Positions 1 to 6,464 of a stretch of DNA of 9,214 bases are shown here, one piece after another (position 1 is the first letter of the stretch; every line of letters begins with the position of its first letter). The notes beneath the pieces are model-generated. The model saw nothing but the letters and a program-made list of their open reading frames with translations. It had not been told where the DNA came from and searched no databases. The stretch is from Simkania sp. (lineage in GTDB: Bacteria; Chlamydiota; Chlamydiia; Chlamydiales; Simkaniaceae), in the NCBI GenBank assembly GCA_028281425.1, contig JANQJX010000005.1, positions 1 through 9,214 of the forward strand, in the 5' to 3' direction. Both the position numbers and the translations under genes were made by a program.

Positions 1-330
1 CATTCCACGCACAAAAATTTCTCCCCTTTATTCGACCTGTTCTCTTCAGATTTGTGGCCGCAAAAAGGGCTTGGACAGGCTTTGGCTTGTGTAGTGGGGA
101 GAAGCCCTGATCAGCATGCCCCCGTTCCATTCAAGCTTGTATTCAAGCCTCCTGACAAAAGATCCCCATCCTTGGTCTAGAATGGTGCGGTTAAGGCCCG
201 ATTTTGCGCGGACGTTCTTTCCTCTGAAGGAAGAGGTTTTGCGCTCTATTTTTGATAATTTCTCTAGGTGTTTAAAAGAAAATTTTATAACACCTTTAGG
301 GATTGGGAAAAATAAAGCTAACCCAAGCTG
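1..330 (-). pseudogene. tnpB: TnpB-like (IS200/IS605 OrfB) remnant, frameshifted and cut by the window edge
   Basis: Read on the minus strand, bases 222-166 give GKNVRAKSGLNRTILDQGW, followed by RRLEYKLEWNGG and SPHYTSQ. This is the characteristic C-terminal half of the TnpB/OrfB RNA-guided nuclease family of IS200/IS605 and IS1341-like elements. After TSQS the frame breaks. Dropping one base around 78-79 restores SCPSPFCGHKSEENR and then KFLCVEC up to base 1, which is the family's zinc ribbon. Without that correction the frame stops at 46-48. Upstream the frame stays open to a stop at 331-333, but recognisable homology fades near base 290 and no start or N-terminal half is present. The first cysteine pair is CX4C rather than the usual CX2C. 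The C-terminal RuvC aspartate and any guide-RNA (omega RNA) region would lie beyond the left edge. No partner tnpA is visible. It is a decayed relic, unless the frameshift is a sequencing error. Confidence 0.85.
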
Positions 331-390
331 TTAGGGGGATAATTCACAAAGTAAAATGACAATAGGTGTTTTTTATTGGCTTAGATTTTT

Positions 391-879
391 TCAGCTATTT
401 TCTCCATGGCCTAATTCCGTATTTATTTGAGGGGAATGAATATGGGTTATCATAGAAGAGAGATTTTTAAGAGGTTGCCACTCGCTCATATCTTCATTCC
501 AAACATAGGTAGAAGCATGAATTGTCTTTTCTTCCCAAGCACGTTTGAGTGCCTGAAAGCTCATGGGGCCATATTGTTTATTTTGATCGTCAAGATAATA
601 CCAGAGTTTATAAAAAACAGACTCTGGTGGGATTTGGTCACCAAGAGTCGAATATTTTTTTTGTGTGCCTGAGATTTCTAAAGAGGAAGTATCAGCTAAA
701 GCTTTTTTAGATACGAGAGGAACTTCCTTTTTTGAAGGAAGAATAAAAAGGATCAAAAGAGCTATAAATCCCGTAGAAAATCCCAAAATAAACCAAAGAG
801 CAGAACGCCGTCCTCTTTGTTTTGCAATATAAGAGCAAAGAATTCCTAAAATGAGCCAAAATAGTATAATAAGTAGCAT
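391..879 (-). CDS. Small membrane protein with C-terminal GYF_2 domain
   Basis: The 162-residue protein has two predicted membrane helices, about residues 1-18 and 27-47. They are separated by a short basic loop (KQRGRR), an arrangement common in small bacterial inner-membrane proteins. A linker of about 45 residues follows, then a GYF_2-type domain (DUF4339) at about 92-140. Its marks are WYYLDD (93-98), GPMS (104-107) and the YVWNEDMSEW stretch (125-134). GYF domains bind proline-rich peptides in eukaryotes. The bacterial GYF_2 form is usually an add-on to membrane proteins and its ligand is mostly unknown, so no specific function can be assigned. The positive loop suggests the domain faces the cytoplasm, but this is inference. 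The ATG at 879-877 has no good Shine-Dalgarno sequence. The gene is transcribed in the same direction as uvrC but is separated from it by 437 bases and a likely terminator. Its probable promoter is at 1092-1121, which would give a leader of about 200 bases containing the inverted-repeat element. Confidence 0.8.
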   Translation of the reverse strand: MLLIILFWLILGILCSYIAKQRGRRSALWFILGFSTGFIALLILFILPSKKEVPLVSKKALADTSSLEISGTQKKYSTLGDQIPPESVFYKLWYYLDDQNKQYGPMSFQALKRAWEEKTIHASTYVWNEDMSEWQPLKNLSSMITHIHSPQINTELGHGENS

Positions 880-905
880 AACCGTCGATCGATTTCTTTA
901 TTATT

Positions 906-1073
906 TTAGCCCGAGTTTATCACTTGTAGCAGCGAATTTTTATCGCTTCATTGACCCTAAACCACGTGCATTTTTTAAAATGGGCCGCATGCATCCTATT
1001 CTAAAAAATGTAAACGGTTGATCATCAATAAAACTTAAAAAATTTGCTGCTACAAGTGATAAACTCGGGTTAA
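906..1073. repeat. 168-base inverted-repeat element, MITE-like or long-hairpin RNA
   Basis: Arms 906-941 and 1038-1073 are reverse complements over 36 bases with two mismatches, including a perfect 24-base core (910-933 against 1046-1069). The 96-base centre holds a second, imperfect inverted pair: 13-base segments at about 970-983 and 1000-1013 with one difference. Bases around the GCATGC at the middle form the tip. The whole element can therefore fold into one long two-tier hairpin or cruciform. It encodes no protein. A non-autonomous miniature transposable element is the simplest reading. TTA abuts the perfect core on both sides (with one intervening G on the left), but a true target duplication is not clear. 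A structured leader RNA for the GYF_2 gene is the alternative. Confidence 0.75.
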
Positions 1074-1091
1074 GATCTTTTAAATATATGG

Positions 1092-1121
1092 GTTATAAAG
1101 AAACCCAAGTTCAGGTGTCAA
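1092..1121 (-). promoter_or_regulatory. Near-consensus sigma70 (sigma66-type) promoter pointing at the inverted repeat and GYF_2 gene
   Basis: On the minus strand a perfect TTGACA (1121-1116) is followed after 18 bases by TATAAC (1097-1092). Transcription would begin near 1085, about a dozen bases before the inverted-repeat element, and would read through it toward the GYF_2 gene at 879. A small GGGTT/AACCC hairpin (1090-1106) overlaps the -10 box. The match is much better than anything else in this interval, but activity is inferred from sequence only. Confidence 0.5.
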
Positions 1122-1257
1122 GTTTTAAAGATAGCATTTTATTTCACAGAATACCCGATTGATGAATAAAGAGGAAATAATCTCCTTCTTGTTTTGAAAA
1201 TCTGTGAAGATACAAAAAGAGGAAATGCCTTCGTTTTAGTGATATGTTAAGAGAAAG

Positions 1258-1314
1258 GAACTTCCTTGAACTGGGAAATTCTTTAGACGATGATTTTTCA
1301 GTTCAAGGGAGTCC
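1258..1314 (-). terminator. Likely rho-independent terminator of the mutS-uvrC operon
   Basis: The arms 1258-1273 and 1299-1314 pair over 16 positions with two mismatches, one of which is a G-U pair in the RNA. They contain a perfect 10-base core, CCTTGAACTG/CAGTTCAAGG. The hairpin begins three bases after the uvrC stop codon in the direction of transcription and is followed by TTTCTCTT. The 25-base loop is longer than ideal and the U-run is interrupted, so efficiency is uncertain. Confidence 0.5.
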
Positions 1315-1316
1315 CA

Positions 1317-3143
1317 TTAAATGTCTATCAAATGAGTTTTAAGATTTAAAAGATCTTTTTTAGTCATCCCTTCAACTTCTAAAAGCAATTCTTCTTTTGC
1401 CCTTTGAATATTTTTAACACTTCCAAATTTTTTTAGAAGACGCTTTTTTTTAATCGGACCAATTCCTGGAATATGATCCAAAGCACTTTGGATCGTCCGT
1501 TTTTCTCTTTGCTTGCGATGAAATCCAAGAGCAACTCGGTGAGCTTCATCTCGAATTTTTTGCAAAAAGAAAAGGGTAGAAGAGCGTGGGGAGAAAAAGA
1601 TTGGGTTTTTTTTGTGAGGGATGAAGATTTTTTCAAATGCAAGGCCTTTGTCATGACGTCCTTTTTCCTTGCAAAGGGCAATAAGGTCCACAGAAGCGAT
1701 TTTAAGCTCCTCAAAGACTTCTAAAGCAGCATTTAATTGCCCTTTTCCTCCATCAATGAGAGTGAGGTCGGGAAGGGTGTGACTTTCCTTAGCTTTTGCA
1801 TAATGACGTCTAAGTACTTCTTTAAGAGCATCGATATCATTGAAATGCCTTGGATGTTTAATTTTGAAAAAACGTCCTTTCTTTTTTTCTTTTTCTCCTT
1901 CTTTAAATGCAACCATACAAGCAACAAAATCTGATTTTGAAATATTTGAGACATCAAAACATTCGATGGTAAGGGGAAGGTGTGTCAGCTCGCATGCTTC
2001 TTCTAAATCGAGCAAAAGCTCCTCAGTCATCTTTTGTTTTGCTTTTTTTTGTTTTAAAAGAATCTCACCATTTTTTTGTGCTAATTTGAGAAGAAGGAGT
2101 TTCTCTCCTTTTTTAGGAAGAGTAAGATGAATTTTTTTTTGTTTTTCTTCTGATAAAATTTCTTCAATAAGAGTCTTTTTTTCAAGGGGGAGAGGAAGGA
2201 GAATCACATGAGGAAGGTTTGATTGAGAATAATGTTGAAGTAGAAATGTTTCTAAAGTTTCTTCATGAGTAGATGGCAGATGGGTAAAGAAAAAATGTTC
2301 TTGTCCGACCAGTTGATGACTGCGATACATCAGTTTAGCAATGAGATAGTAGGGGTCTTCATAACATAAAGCTAAAACATCACACGCTTCTATTTTTGAT
2401 CGAGAGCTTTCTTCCTCCTTGTAAGTGACATGTTCAATTTGCTTGATGAGTTTAAGAAGAACATGAGCTTTTTCAAATTCCAAATTCTTGGATGCGGTTT
2501 CCATCTCTTTTTTTAAGCTTTTAGTCACTGCTTGATCTTTTCCTTTTAAGAAAGCAACAGCTTGTTCGACTTTTCGTGCATAGAGATCGGGAGTACACTT
2601 TCCCACACAAGGAGCGAGACAACGCCCAATATCAAAAAGGAGGCAAGGGCGTTTGCGAGAAAGAAGTTCTCGATCAGAACATTGCCTAAGAGGAAATAGG
2701 CGTTGCATCAAGTCGAGTGTTTGACGTGCTGCATAAGCACTCGTATAAGGGCCAAAATAAAGATGACGATCTTTAGATTGATGTTTATTTCTTACAAGAC
2801 GGATCATAGGCCATTTATGATGGTGATTGATCATTAGGCTGATAAATGTTTTATCATCCTTTAATTGAATATTATATTTGGGTTGATGCTGCTTAATCAA
2901 AGTATTTTCAAGAAGAAGAGCCTCTTTTTCATTAAAAGTGATAATCGTTTCAATGGTTTCGATTTGAGAGGTAAGATAGGGAATCATCTCCCTTCCATCA
3001 CGCTTAGGGACAAAGTAATCTGCGAGTCTTTTTTTTAAGTTTTTTGCTTTTCCGATGTATAAGATGGTCTTTTTTCTATCTTTCATTAAGTAAACACCAG
3101 GCTTATTTGGCATTGTTTTTAAGAGGTAAACTTCAAATGGCAT
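1317..3143 (-). CDS. uvrC: UvrABC excinuclease subunit C
   Basis: UvrC makes the 3' and 5' incisions around bulky lesions after UvrA and UvrB have located them in nucleotide excision repair in the cytoplasm. The 608-residue protein has the full family architecture and usual length. An N-terminal GIY-YIG nuclease (GVYLMKD 16-22, LYIGKAKNLKKRL 28-40) makes the 3' cut. A cysteine cluster at C155, C167, C175 and C179 matches the family's iron-sulfur ligands. A UVR (UvrB-binding) helix pair lies at about 205-238. The RNase H-like 5'-cut domain carries candidate catalytic residues D397 (FDVSN), D464 (LIDGGKGQ) and H535 (RDEAHR). A tandem helix-hairpin-helix DNA-binding tail (PGIGPIKKKRLL) starts at about 557. 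The ATG at 3143 gives a start right before the GIY-YIG domain; the ribosome site is weak. It follows mutS by 49 bases on the same strand and is probably cotranscribed. The order mutS-uvrC is shared with chlamydiae. No damaged motif was seen. Confidence 0.97.
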   Translation of the reverse strand: MPFEVYLLKTMPNKPGVYLMKDRKKTILYIGKAKNLKKRLADYFVPKRDGREMIPYLTSQIETIETIITFNEKEALLLENTLIKQHQPKYNIQLKDDKTFISLMINHHHKWPMIRLVRNKHQSKDRHLYFGPYTSAYAARQTLDLMQRLFPLRQCSDRELLSRKRPCLLFDIGRCLAPCVGKCTPDLYARKVEQAVAFLKGKDQAVTKSLKKEMETASKNLEFEKAHVLLKLIKQIEHVTYKEEESSRSKIEACDVLALCYEDPYYLIAKLMYRSHQLVGQEHFFFTHLPSTHEETLETFLLQHYSQSNLPHVILLPLPLEKKTLIEEILSEEKQKKIHLTLPKKGEKLLLLKLAQKNGEILLKQKKAKQKMTEELLLDLEEACELTHLPLTIECFDVSNISKSDFVACMVAFKEGEKEKKKGRFFKIKHPRHFNDIDALKEVLRRHYAKAKESHTLPDLTLIDGGKGQLNAALEVFEELKIASVDLIALCKEKGRHDKGLAFEKIFIPHKKNPIFFSPRSSTLFFLQKIRDEAHRVALGFHRKQREKRTIQSALDHIPGIGPIKKKRLLKKFGSVKNIQRAKEELLLEVEGMTKKDLLNLKTHLIDI

Positions 3144-3192
3144 GACTGAAGCCTTGTTTTTTTGAGGTGTAGAGAAAAAACATCATACGAGG

Positions 3193-5793
3193 TTATGTTT
3201 TGAGTAACTTCTGCCATTCTAGAATTTGAAGGTGTGCTTGAAAAGGATTAACATGGACTAAATCGAGATGCTTGATCGCTTGAATCACTTGGTCATAGGA
3301 CTCTTGAGATGGGGGGATGAGAGGAAATAAAGCGAGCTGATCTGCCTCCTTTTCAAAGTGATCGTTTTGTTTTTCTCGTTGCTCTTTTTCGAGTTTTCCT
3401 AAGATTTCATAAGAGCGCTTAATGACAAAAGAAGGAAGACCGGCTAAACGAGCTACATGAATGCCATAGCTTTTATCAGTACATCCTTTTTGAATTTTAT
3501 GTAAAAATAGAATCTCTTTTCCTCTTTCTTTGACAGCAACATGAAAATTTTGTACTTTTTTGTACTCTTTTTCAAGCTTAGTCAGTTCAAAATAATGGGT
3601 TGCAACAAGAGATTTGATTCCTAGCTTGATAAGGGCTTCTCCAATAGACCAAGCAATTGAAATACCATCATATGTGCTTGTTCCTCTTCCGAGTTCATCT
3701 AAGATAGCCAAAGATTTTGATGTACCATTGTTTAAAATATTTGCAGTTTCGTTCATTTCAACCATAAAAGTGGATTGACCTCGAGAAAGGTCATCACTTG
3801 CACCAATGCGACTAAAGACTTGGTCGACGATCCCGATTTGAGCGGTTTTTGCCGGAACAAAAGAGCCGATTTGTGCCATGATCGTAATCAATGCTACTTG
3901 CCTGATGTAGGTAGATTTACCTGCCATATTAGGTCCTGTAATAAGCATCATCTGGCATCCATTTTTACTGAGATGAGTCTTATTTGGAGTAAAGGAATTT
4001 TCAGTGATTTGTTGTTCAATGACAGGATGTCTTCCTTCTTCAATGATGAGTTGATCTTCATGTGTCAAGGTAGGACGGCAGTAATTGTTGGTATCAGAGA
4101 CTTTGGAGAAAGAGAGAAGGGTATCTAAAATAGCAATTGCTTGCCCAATTTTTTTAACGGTATTGGCATGGGAAGAGACCTTTTTTTGCACTTCGAGATA
4201 AAGAGTTTTTTCGATTTCTTCAATGGATTCTTGAGCATTTAAGATTTTATCTTCATAAGCTTTAAGTTCAGATGAGATAAATCTCTCTGTATTCACAAGA
4301 GTTTGTCTTTTATTAAATGTAGAAGGCATTTTACTTGCTTGCAATCGACTCACTTCGATGCAATAACCAAAGGCTTTACTATAGATGATGCGAAGTGTTT
4401 TAATATTTAATGTTTCTCTGAGTTTTGCTTGATAATTGGCAATCCAAGATTGACTATCATTTTTTAAAAGAGTCAAAGTATCGAGTTCTTGATGATAACC
4501 GGGGCGAATCACTTTTCCTTCCCCGAATTTTAAAGGGGGATGGTCGACAAGGGCGGTTTTAATGGATTGGATGATAGATTTGGGATCTAAAAGATTGGAA
4601 GTCACTTTTTGTAAGAGAGAAGATGAAAAAGAGGACAAAACCTTTTTAATCGGAGAAATTTCTTCTAGAGATAAAGCGAGTTTCATTAAATCGCGTGGTG
4701 TGCATTGCCCTGTTGAAATACGCATGATGAGTCTTTCGAGATCTGTGATAATTGCAAGTTTTTTGCAAAGAAACTGTGCTGAATTTTTTTCAGAGAGCAG
4801 CTTTTCGATGGCTTCTTGTCTCTCTTTGATTTTTTCGACCGAAAGAAGGGGATGGAGAAGCCAATTTTTAAGGAGGCGCCCTCCCATTGGTGTCAGTGTT
4901 TTGTCGAGGAGGTTTAAAAGAGTGACATGTTGACTTTTAGGATGGAGAGATTCAACAAGTTCTAAATTTCTTTGTGTGGCACGGTCAATGGCCATATAAT
5001 GGCCGATATGATCTTTTTGGATCTGCTTGATATGTTTAATAGAAAGGCTTAAGTCTTCTTTAAGATGTGCTAAAAGAGTTCCACTTGCTACAACAATGGG
5101 GCTTGTTTCTTCAATGCCAAATCCTTTGAGATTATGGACTTGAAAGTGGTTTGTTAAAAAGTTATAACAGCTTGGATGATCGAAAAACCACTCTTTTTTG
5201 ATATTGATACGTACTTTGAGAGTCTCTTTAAGATCTTTTAAAATGGGTGCAATCTTTTGATAACATTTTTCAGAGATCAAGGCTTCAGAAGGTTGAAGAC
5301 GAAAAAGTTCATCTTGAAGAAGTTTTTCGTCTTTTAGTTCTATTGTGTTTAAATCTCCTGTTGAAAAATCAATAAGAGCAATTCCAAACGTAGAGCCTAA
5401 TTTTGCAATACAAACAAAAAAATTATTCTCCTTTTCCTTTAAAGAAGAAGAAGAGAGAATAGTGCCTGGAGAAATTGTTCTAACAATTTTTCTTTTAACA
5501 AGTCCTTTGGATTGTTTGGGGGTTTCTATTTGCTCAGCAATAGCAACGAGAAACCCTTTTTGAACCAATTTTTCGATATAACCCTCTGCTGCATGAGCAG
5601 GCACACCGCTCATCGGAATATTTTGTCTTTTTGTTAAAGTTAAATCGAGCTGCTGGGATAAGATATGAGCATCTTCGTAGAAAGCTTCGTAAAAATCACC
5701 GAGACGAAAGAGTAAAAGAGCCTCTTTAGCCTCTTTTTTACAGGCATACCATTGGGCCATCATTGGCGTTAACGAATTTTTTTTTGCTTCCAT
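3193..5793 (-). CDS. mutS: DNA mismatch repair protein MutS
   Basis: MutS binds mismatches and small loops as a dimer and starts methyl-independent or MutL-dependent repair in the cytoplasm. All landmarks are present in the 866 residues. The mismatch-reading F-x-E motif is F35-Y36-E37 in GDFYEAF. Connector, lever and clamp regions span about 125-560. The ATPase has Walker A GPNMAGKST (620-628), the signature loop DDLSRGQSTFMVEM (667-680), Walker B LAILDE (695-700) and the H-loop ATHYFE (731-736). A QLALF peptide at 819-823 fits the consensus for binding the replication sliding clamp, followed by a short C-terminal helical tail. The start at 5793 is preferred over M11/M12 because chlamydial MutS begins a few residues before the TPMM-QW motif. 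It overlaps the upstream hypothetical gene by 25 bases and lacks a Shine-Dalgarno sequence, so translational coupling is likely. Confidence 0.98.
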   Translation of the reverse strand: MEAKKNSLTPMMAQWYACKKEAKEALLLFRLGDFYEAFYEDAHILSQQLDLTLTKRQNIPMSGVPAHAAEGYIEKLVQKGFLVAIAEQIETPKQSKGLVKRKIVRTISPGTILSSSSLKEKENNFFVCIAKLGSTFGIALIDFSTGDLNTIELKDEKLLQDELFRLQPSEALISEKCYQKIAPILKDLKETLKVRINIKKEWFFDHPSCYNFLTNHFQVHNLKGFGIEETSPIVVASGTLLAHLKEDLSLSIKHIKQIQKDHIGHYMAIDRATQRNLELVESLHPKSQHVTLLNLLDKTLTPMGGRLLKNWLLHPLLSVEKIKERQEAIEKLLSEKNSAQFLCKKLAIITDLERLIMRISTGQCTPRDLMKLALSLEEISPIKKVLSSFSSSLLQKVTSNLLDPKSIIQSIKTALVDHPPLKFGEGKVIRPGYHQELDTLTLLKNDSQSWIANYQAKLRETLNIKTLRIIYSKAFGYCIEVSRLQASKMPSTFNKRQTLVNTERFISSELKAYEDKILNAQESIEEIEKTLYLEVQKKVSSHANTVKKIGQAIAILDTLLSFSKVSDTNNYCRPTLTHEDQLIIEEGRHPVIEQQITENSFTPNKTHLSKNGCQMMLITGPNMAGKSTYIRQVALITIMAQIGSFVPAKTAQIGIVDQVFSRIGASDDLSRGQSTFMVEMNETANILNNGTSKSLAILDELGRGTSTYDGISIAWSIGEALIKLGIKSLVATHYFELTKLEKEYKKVQNFHVAVKERGKEILFLHKIQKGCTDKSYGIHVARLAGLPSFVIKRSYEILGKLEKEQREKQNDHFEKEADQLALFPLIPPSQESYDQVIQAIKHLDLVHVNPFQAHLQILEWQKLLKT

Positions 5794-6338
5794 TTCATGA
5801 AAATTTTTTTAAAAAAACTTTGATATTTAGAAGAAGAAGATGTTTGTTTTTCTTCTCCATTGAGCATTTGCAAGGCTTCCTTTGCTTCTTTGATTCCTTT
5901 TGAAATTTGCAAAATGACCCCCTCACACCAACGTTGGGTCTCTTTAATTTCATTTTGAAGGGTTTCGAGTCTTTCTAAAATTTCAATAGGAGATTTAGAG
6001 ATTTTCCCAAGAGGAAAAGGACTAGGGGATTCAAGCTGAGATTTATAAGTATCAATCATTTGTCTGAGTTCAAAAATGTCGATTAAAAGAGGAAGAAAAC
6101 TTTTCTTGAAGTCTTCACGAAGACCTTTAGATGTTGATGAAGGAATGATTTGTTTAGGGGGATGATTTTTAACGAAAGGAGAAGGAGAAGGAATATTTTC
6201 AGAAATGGAAGAAGCATCGAGCTTTCGGTAAATCTTCTTTCTAAATTCTGTTTTTTGGACCTTTGAATTCATTTTCTTCTGAAATAATATAGTCTTAAGA
6301 TCTATAAGATACCCAATCTTTTTGTTTGAAAAAAGCAT
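5769..6338 (-). CDS. Conserved-position hypothetical protein between mutS and dnaG, helical and basic
   Basis: I do not recognise a domain in this protein of up to 189 residues. It has a basic N-terminus (residues 23-39, rich in K and R), a Ser/Pro-rich low-complexity stretch (about 43-70), two long amphipathic helices likely to form a coiled coil (about 73-101 and 117-160), a serine run, and a very basic tail (KKIFMKWKQKKIR). There is no signal peptide or membrane segment. It occupies the place of the unnamed CT793 gene of C. trachomatis, but equivalence rests on position only. Its stop lies inside mutS (25-base overlap), so it is first in the mutS-uvrC operon. Two starts are possible. The full frame begins at 6338 with no ribosome site. 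M23 at 6272 has AGAAGAAA just upstream and a palindrome at 6288-6306, and I slightly favour it (167 residues). The basic ends would suit nucleic-acid contact, but that is conjecture. Confidence 0.7.
   Translation of the reverse strand: MLFSNKKIGYLIDLKTILFQKKMNSKVQKTEFRKKIYRKLDASSISENIPSPSPFVKNHPPKQIIPSSTSKGLREDFKKSFLPLLIDIFELRQMIDTYKSQLESPSPFPLGKISKSPIEILERLETLQNEIKETQRWCEGVILQISKGIKEAKEALQMLNGEEKQTSSSSKYQSFFKKIFMKWKQKKIR
6288..6306. promoter_or_regulatory. Imperfect palindrome upstream of the alternative start of the hypothetical gene
   Basis: The 19 bases form a TATAG/CTATA inverted pair around a perfect TCTTAAGA, symmetrical except for one extra base. It sits 15 bases upstream of the M23 start at 6272, overlapping a TATATT/TATTAT-like -10 region on the minus strand. 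If M23 is the true start this is well placed for an operator. It would be inside the coding region if the longer start is used. Confidence 0.25.
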
Positions 6339-6353
6339 TTTGTTTGATTTTTT

Positions 6354-6384
6354 TTCATAAAAAGCAGTGATGTAGGGGTTTCAA
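6354..6384 (-). promoter_or_regulatory. Candidate promoter for the hypothetical-mutS-uvrC operon
   Basis: On the minus strand TTGAAA (6384-6379) and TATGAA (6359-6354) are separated by 19 bases, one or two longer than ideal. Transcription would start near 6346, a few bases before the long start of the hypothetical gene. It is the best candidate in the divergent spacer, but only moderately close to consensus. Confidence 0.3.
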
Positions 6385-6397
6385 AATGAAAGTTTTT

Positions 6398-6417
6398 AAG
6401 TTTTTATCTAAAAACTT
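6398..6417. promoter_or_regulatory. Perfect 9+9 palindrome in the divergent mutS-operon/dnaG spacer
   Basis: AAGTTTTTA and TAAAAACTT are exact reverse complements separated by two bases. A further AGTTTTT copy starts at 6391. The site lies between the candidate leftward promoter (6354-6384) and the dnaG start, which is where a shared operator would sit. The two-base centre is too tight for an RNA hairpin loop, which favours a DNA-level site. AT-richness makes chance palindromes more likely, so this is tentative. Confidence 0.35.
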
Positions 6418-6451
6418 CCATTCTATTGATCCATTTATTGGCTTGGATAGA

Positions 6452-6457
6452 TATAAT
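6452..6457 (+). promoter_or_regulatory. Perfect TATAAT -10 box just before dnaG
   Basis: A consensus TATAAT ends seven bases before the ATG at 6465. A start of transcription at the usual distance would fall at or next to the A of that ATG, giving a leaderless message. The only -35-like sequence, TTGATC at 6426-6431, is 20 bases away, which is long. It may therefore be a chance match in AT-rich DNA. Confidence 0.3.
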
Positions 6458-6464
6458 TAGGATC

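Noticed and set aside
1..180. Plus-strand frame open from the left edge to a stop at 178-180
   Set aside because: Also antisense to the TnpB relic, with no recognisable protein character.
266..295. AGGTGTT/AACACCT hairpin as a terminator or insertion-sequence end
   Set aside because: It lies at the fading edge of the TnpB homology, has an A/T-only interior with a bulge, no T-run, and no evidence of an element boundary.
116..334. 72-codon plus-strand frame starting at 116
   Set aside because: It lies opposite the TnpB remnant, whose minus-strand translation carries unmistakable family motifs; the plus frame resembles nothing and is a shadow.
880..1316. A tRNA, small coding gene or CRISPR-like repeat in the uvrC-GYF_2 interval
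   Set aside because: No cloverleaf, no spaced direct repeats, and only very short frames such as an 11-codon one beginning near 1162.
1433..5563. Several 65-123-codon frames inside uvrC and mutS on both strands
   Set aside because: All are overlaps of two intact, well-recognised genes with no domain-like features of their own.
5758..5763. Internal methionines M11/M12 as the mutS start
   Set aside because: Chlamydial MutS proteins start a few residues before the TPMM-QW motif, matching the ATG at 5793; neither site has a better ribosome signal.
6426..6464. TTG at 6426 as the dnaG start
   Set aside because: The ATG at 6465 gives the normal primase N-terminus; the extra 13 residues have no family counterpart and would overlap the TATAAT box.
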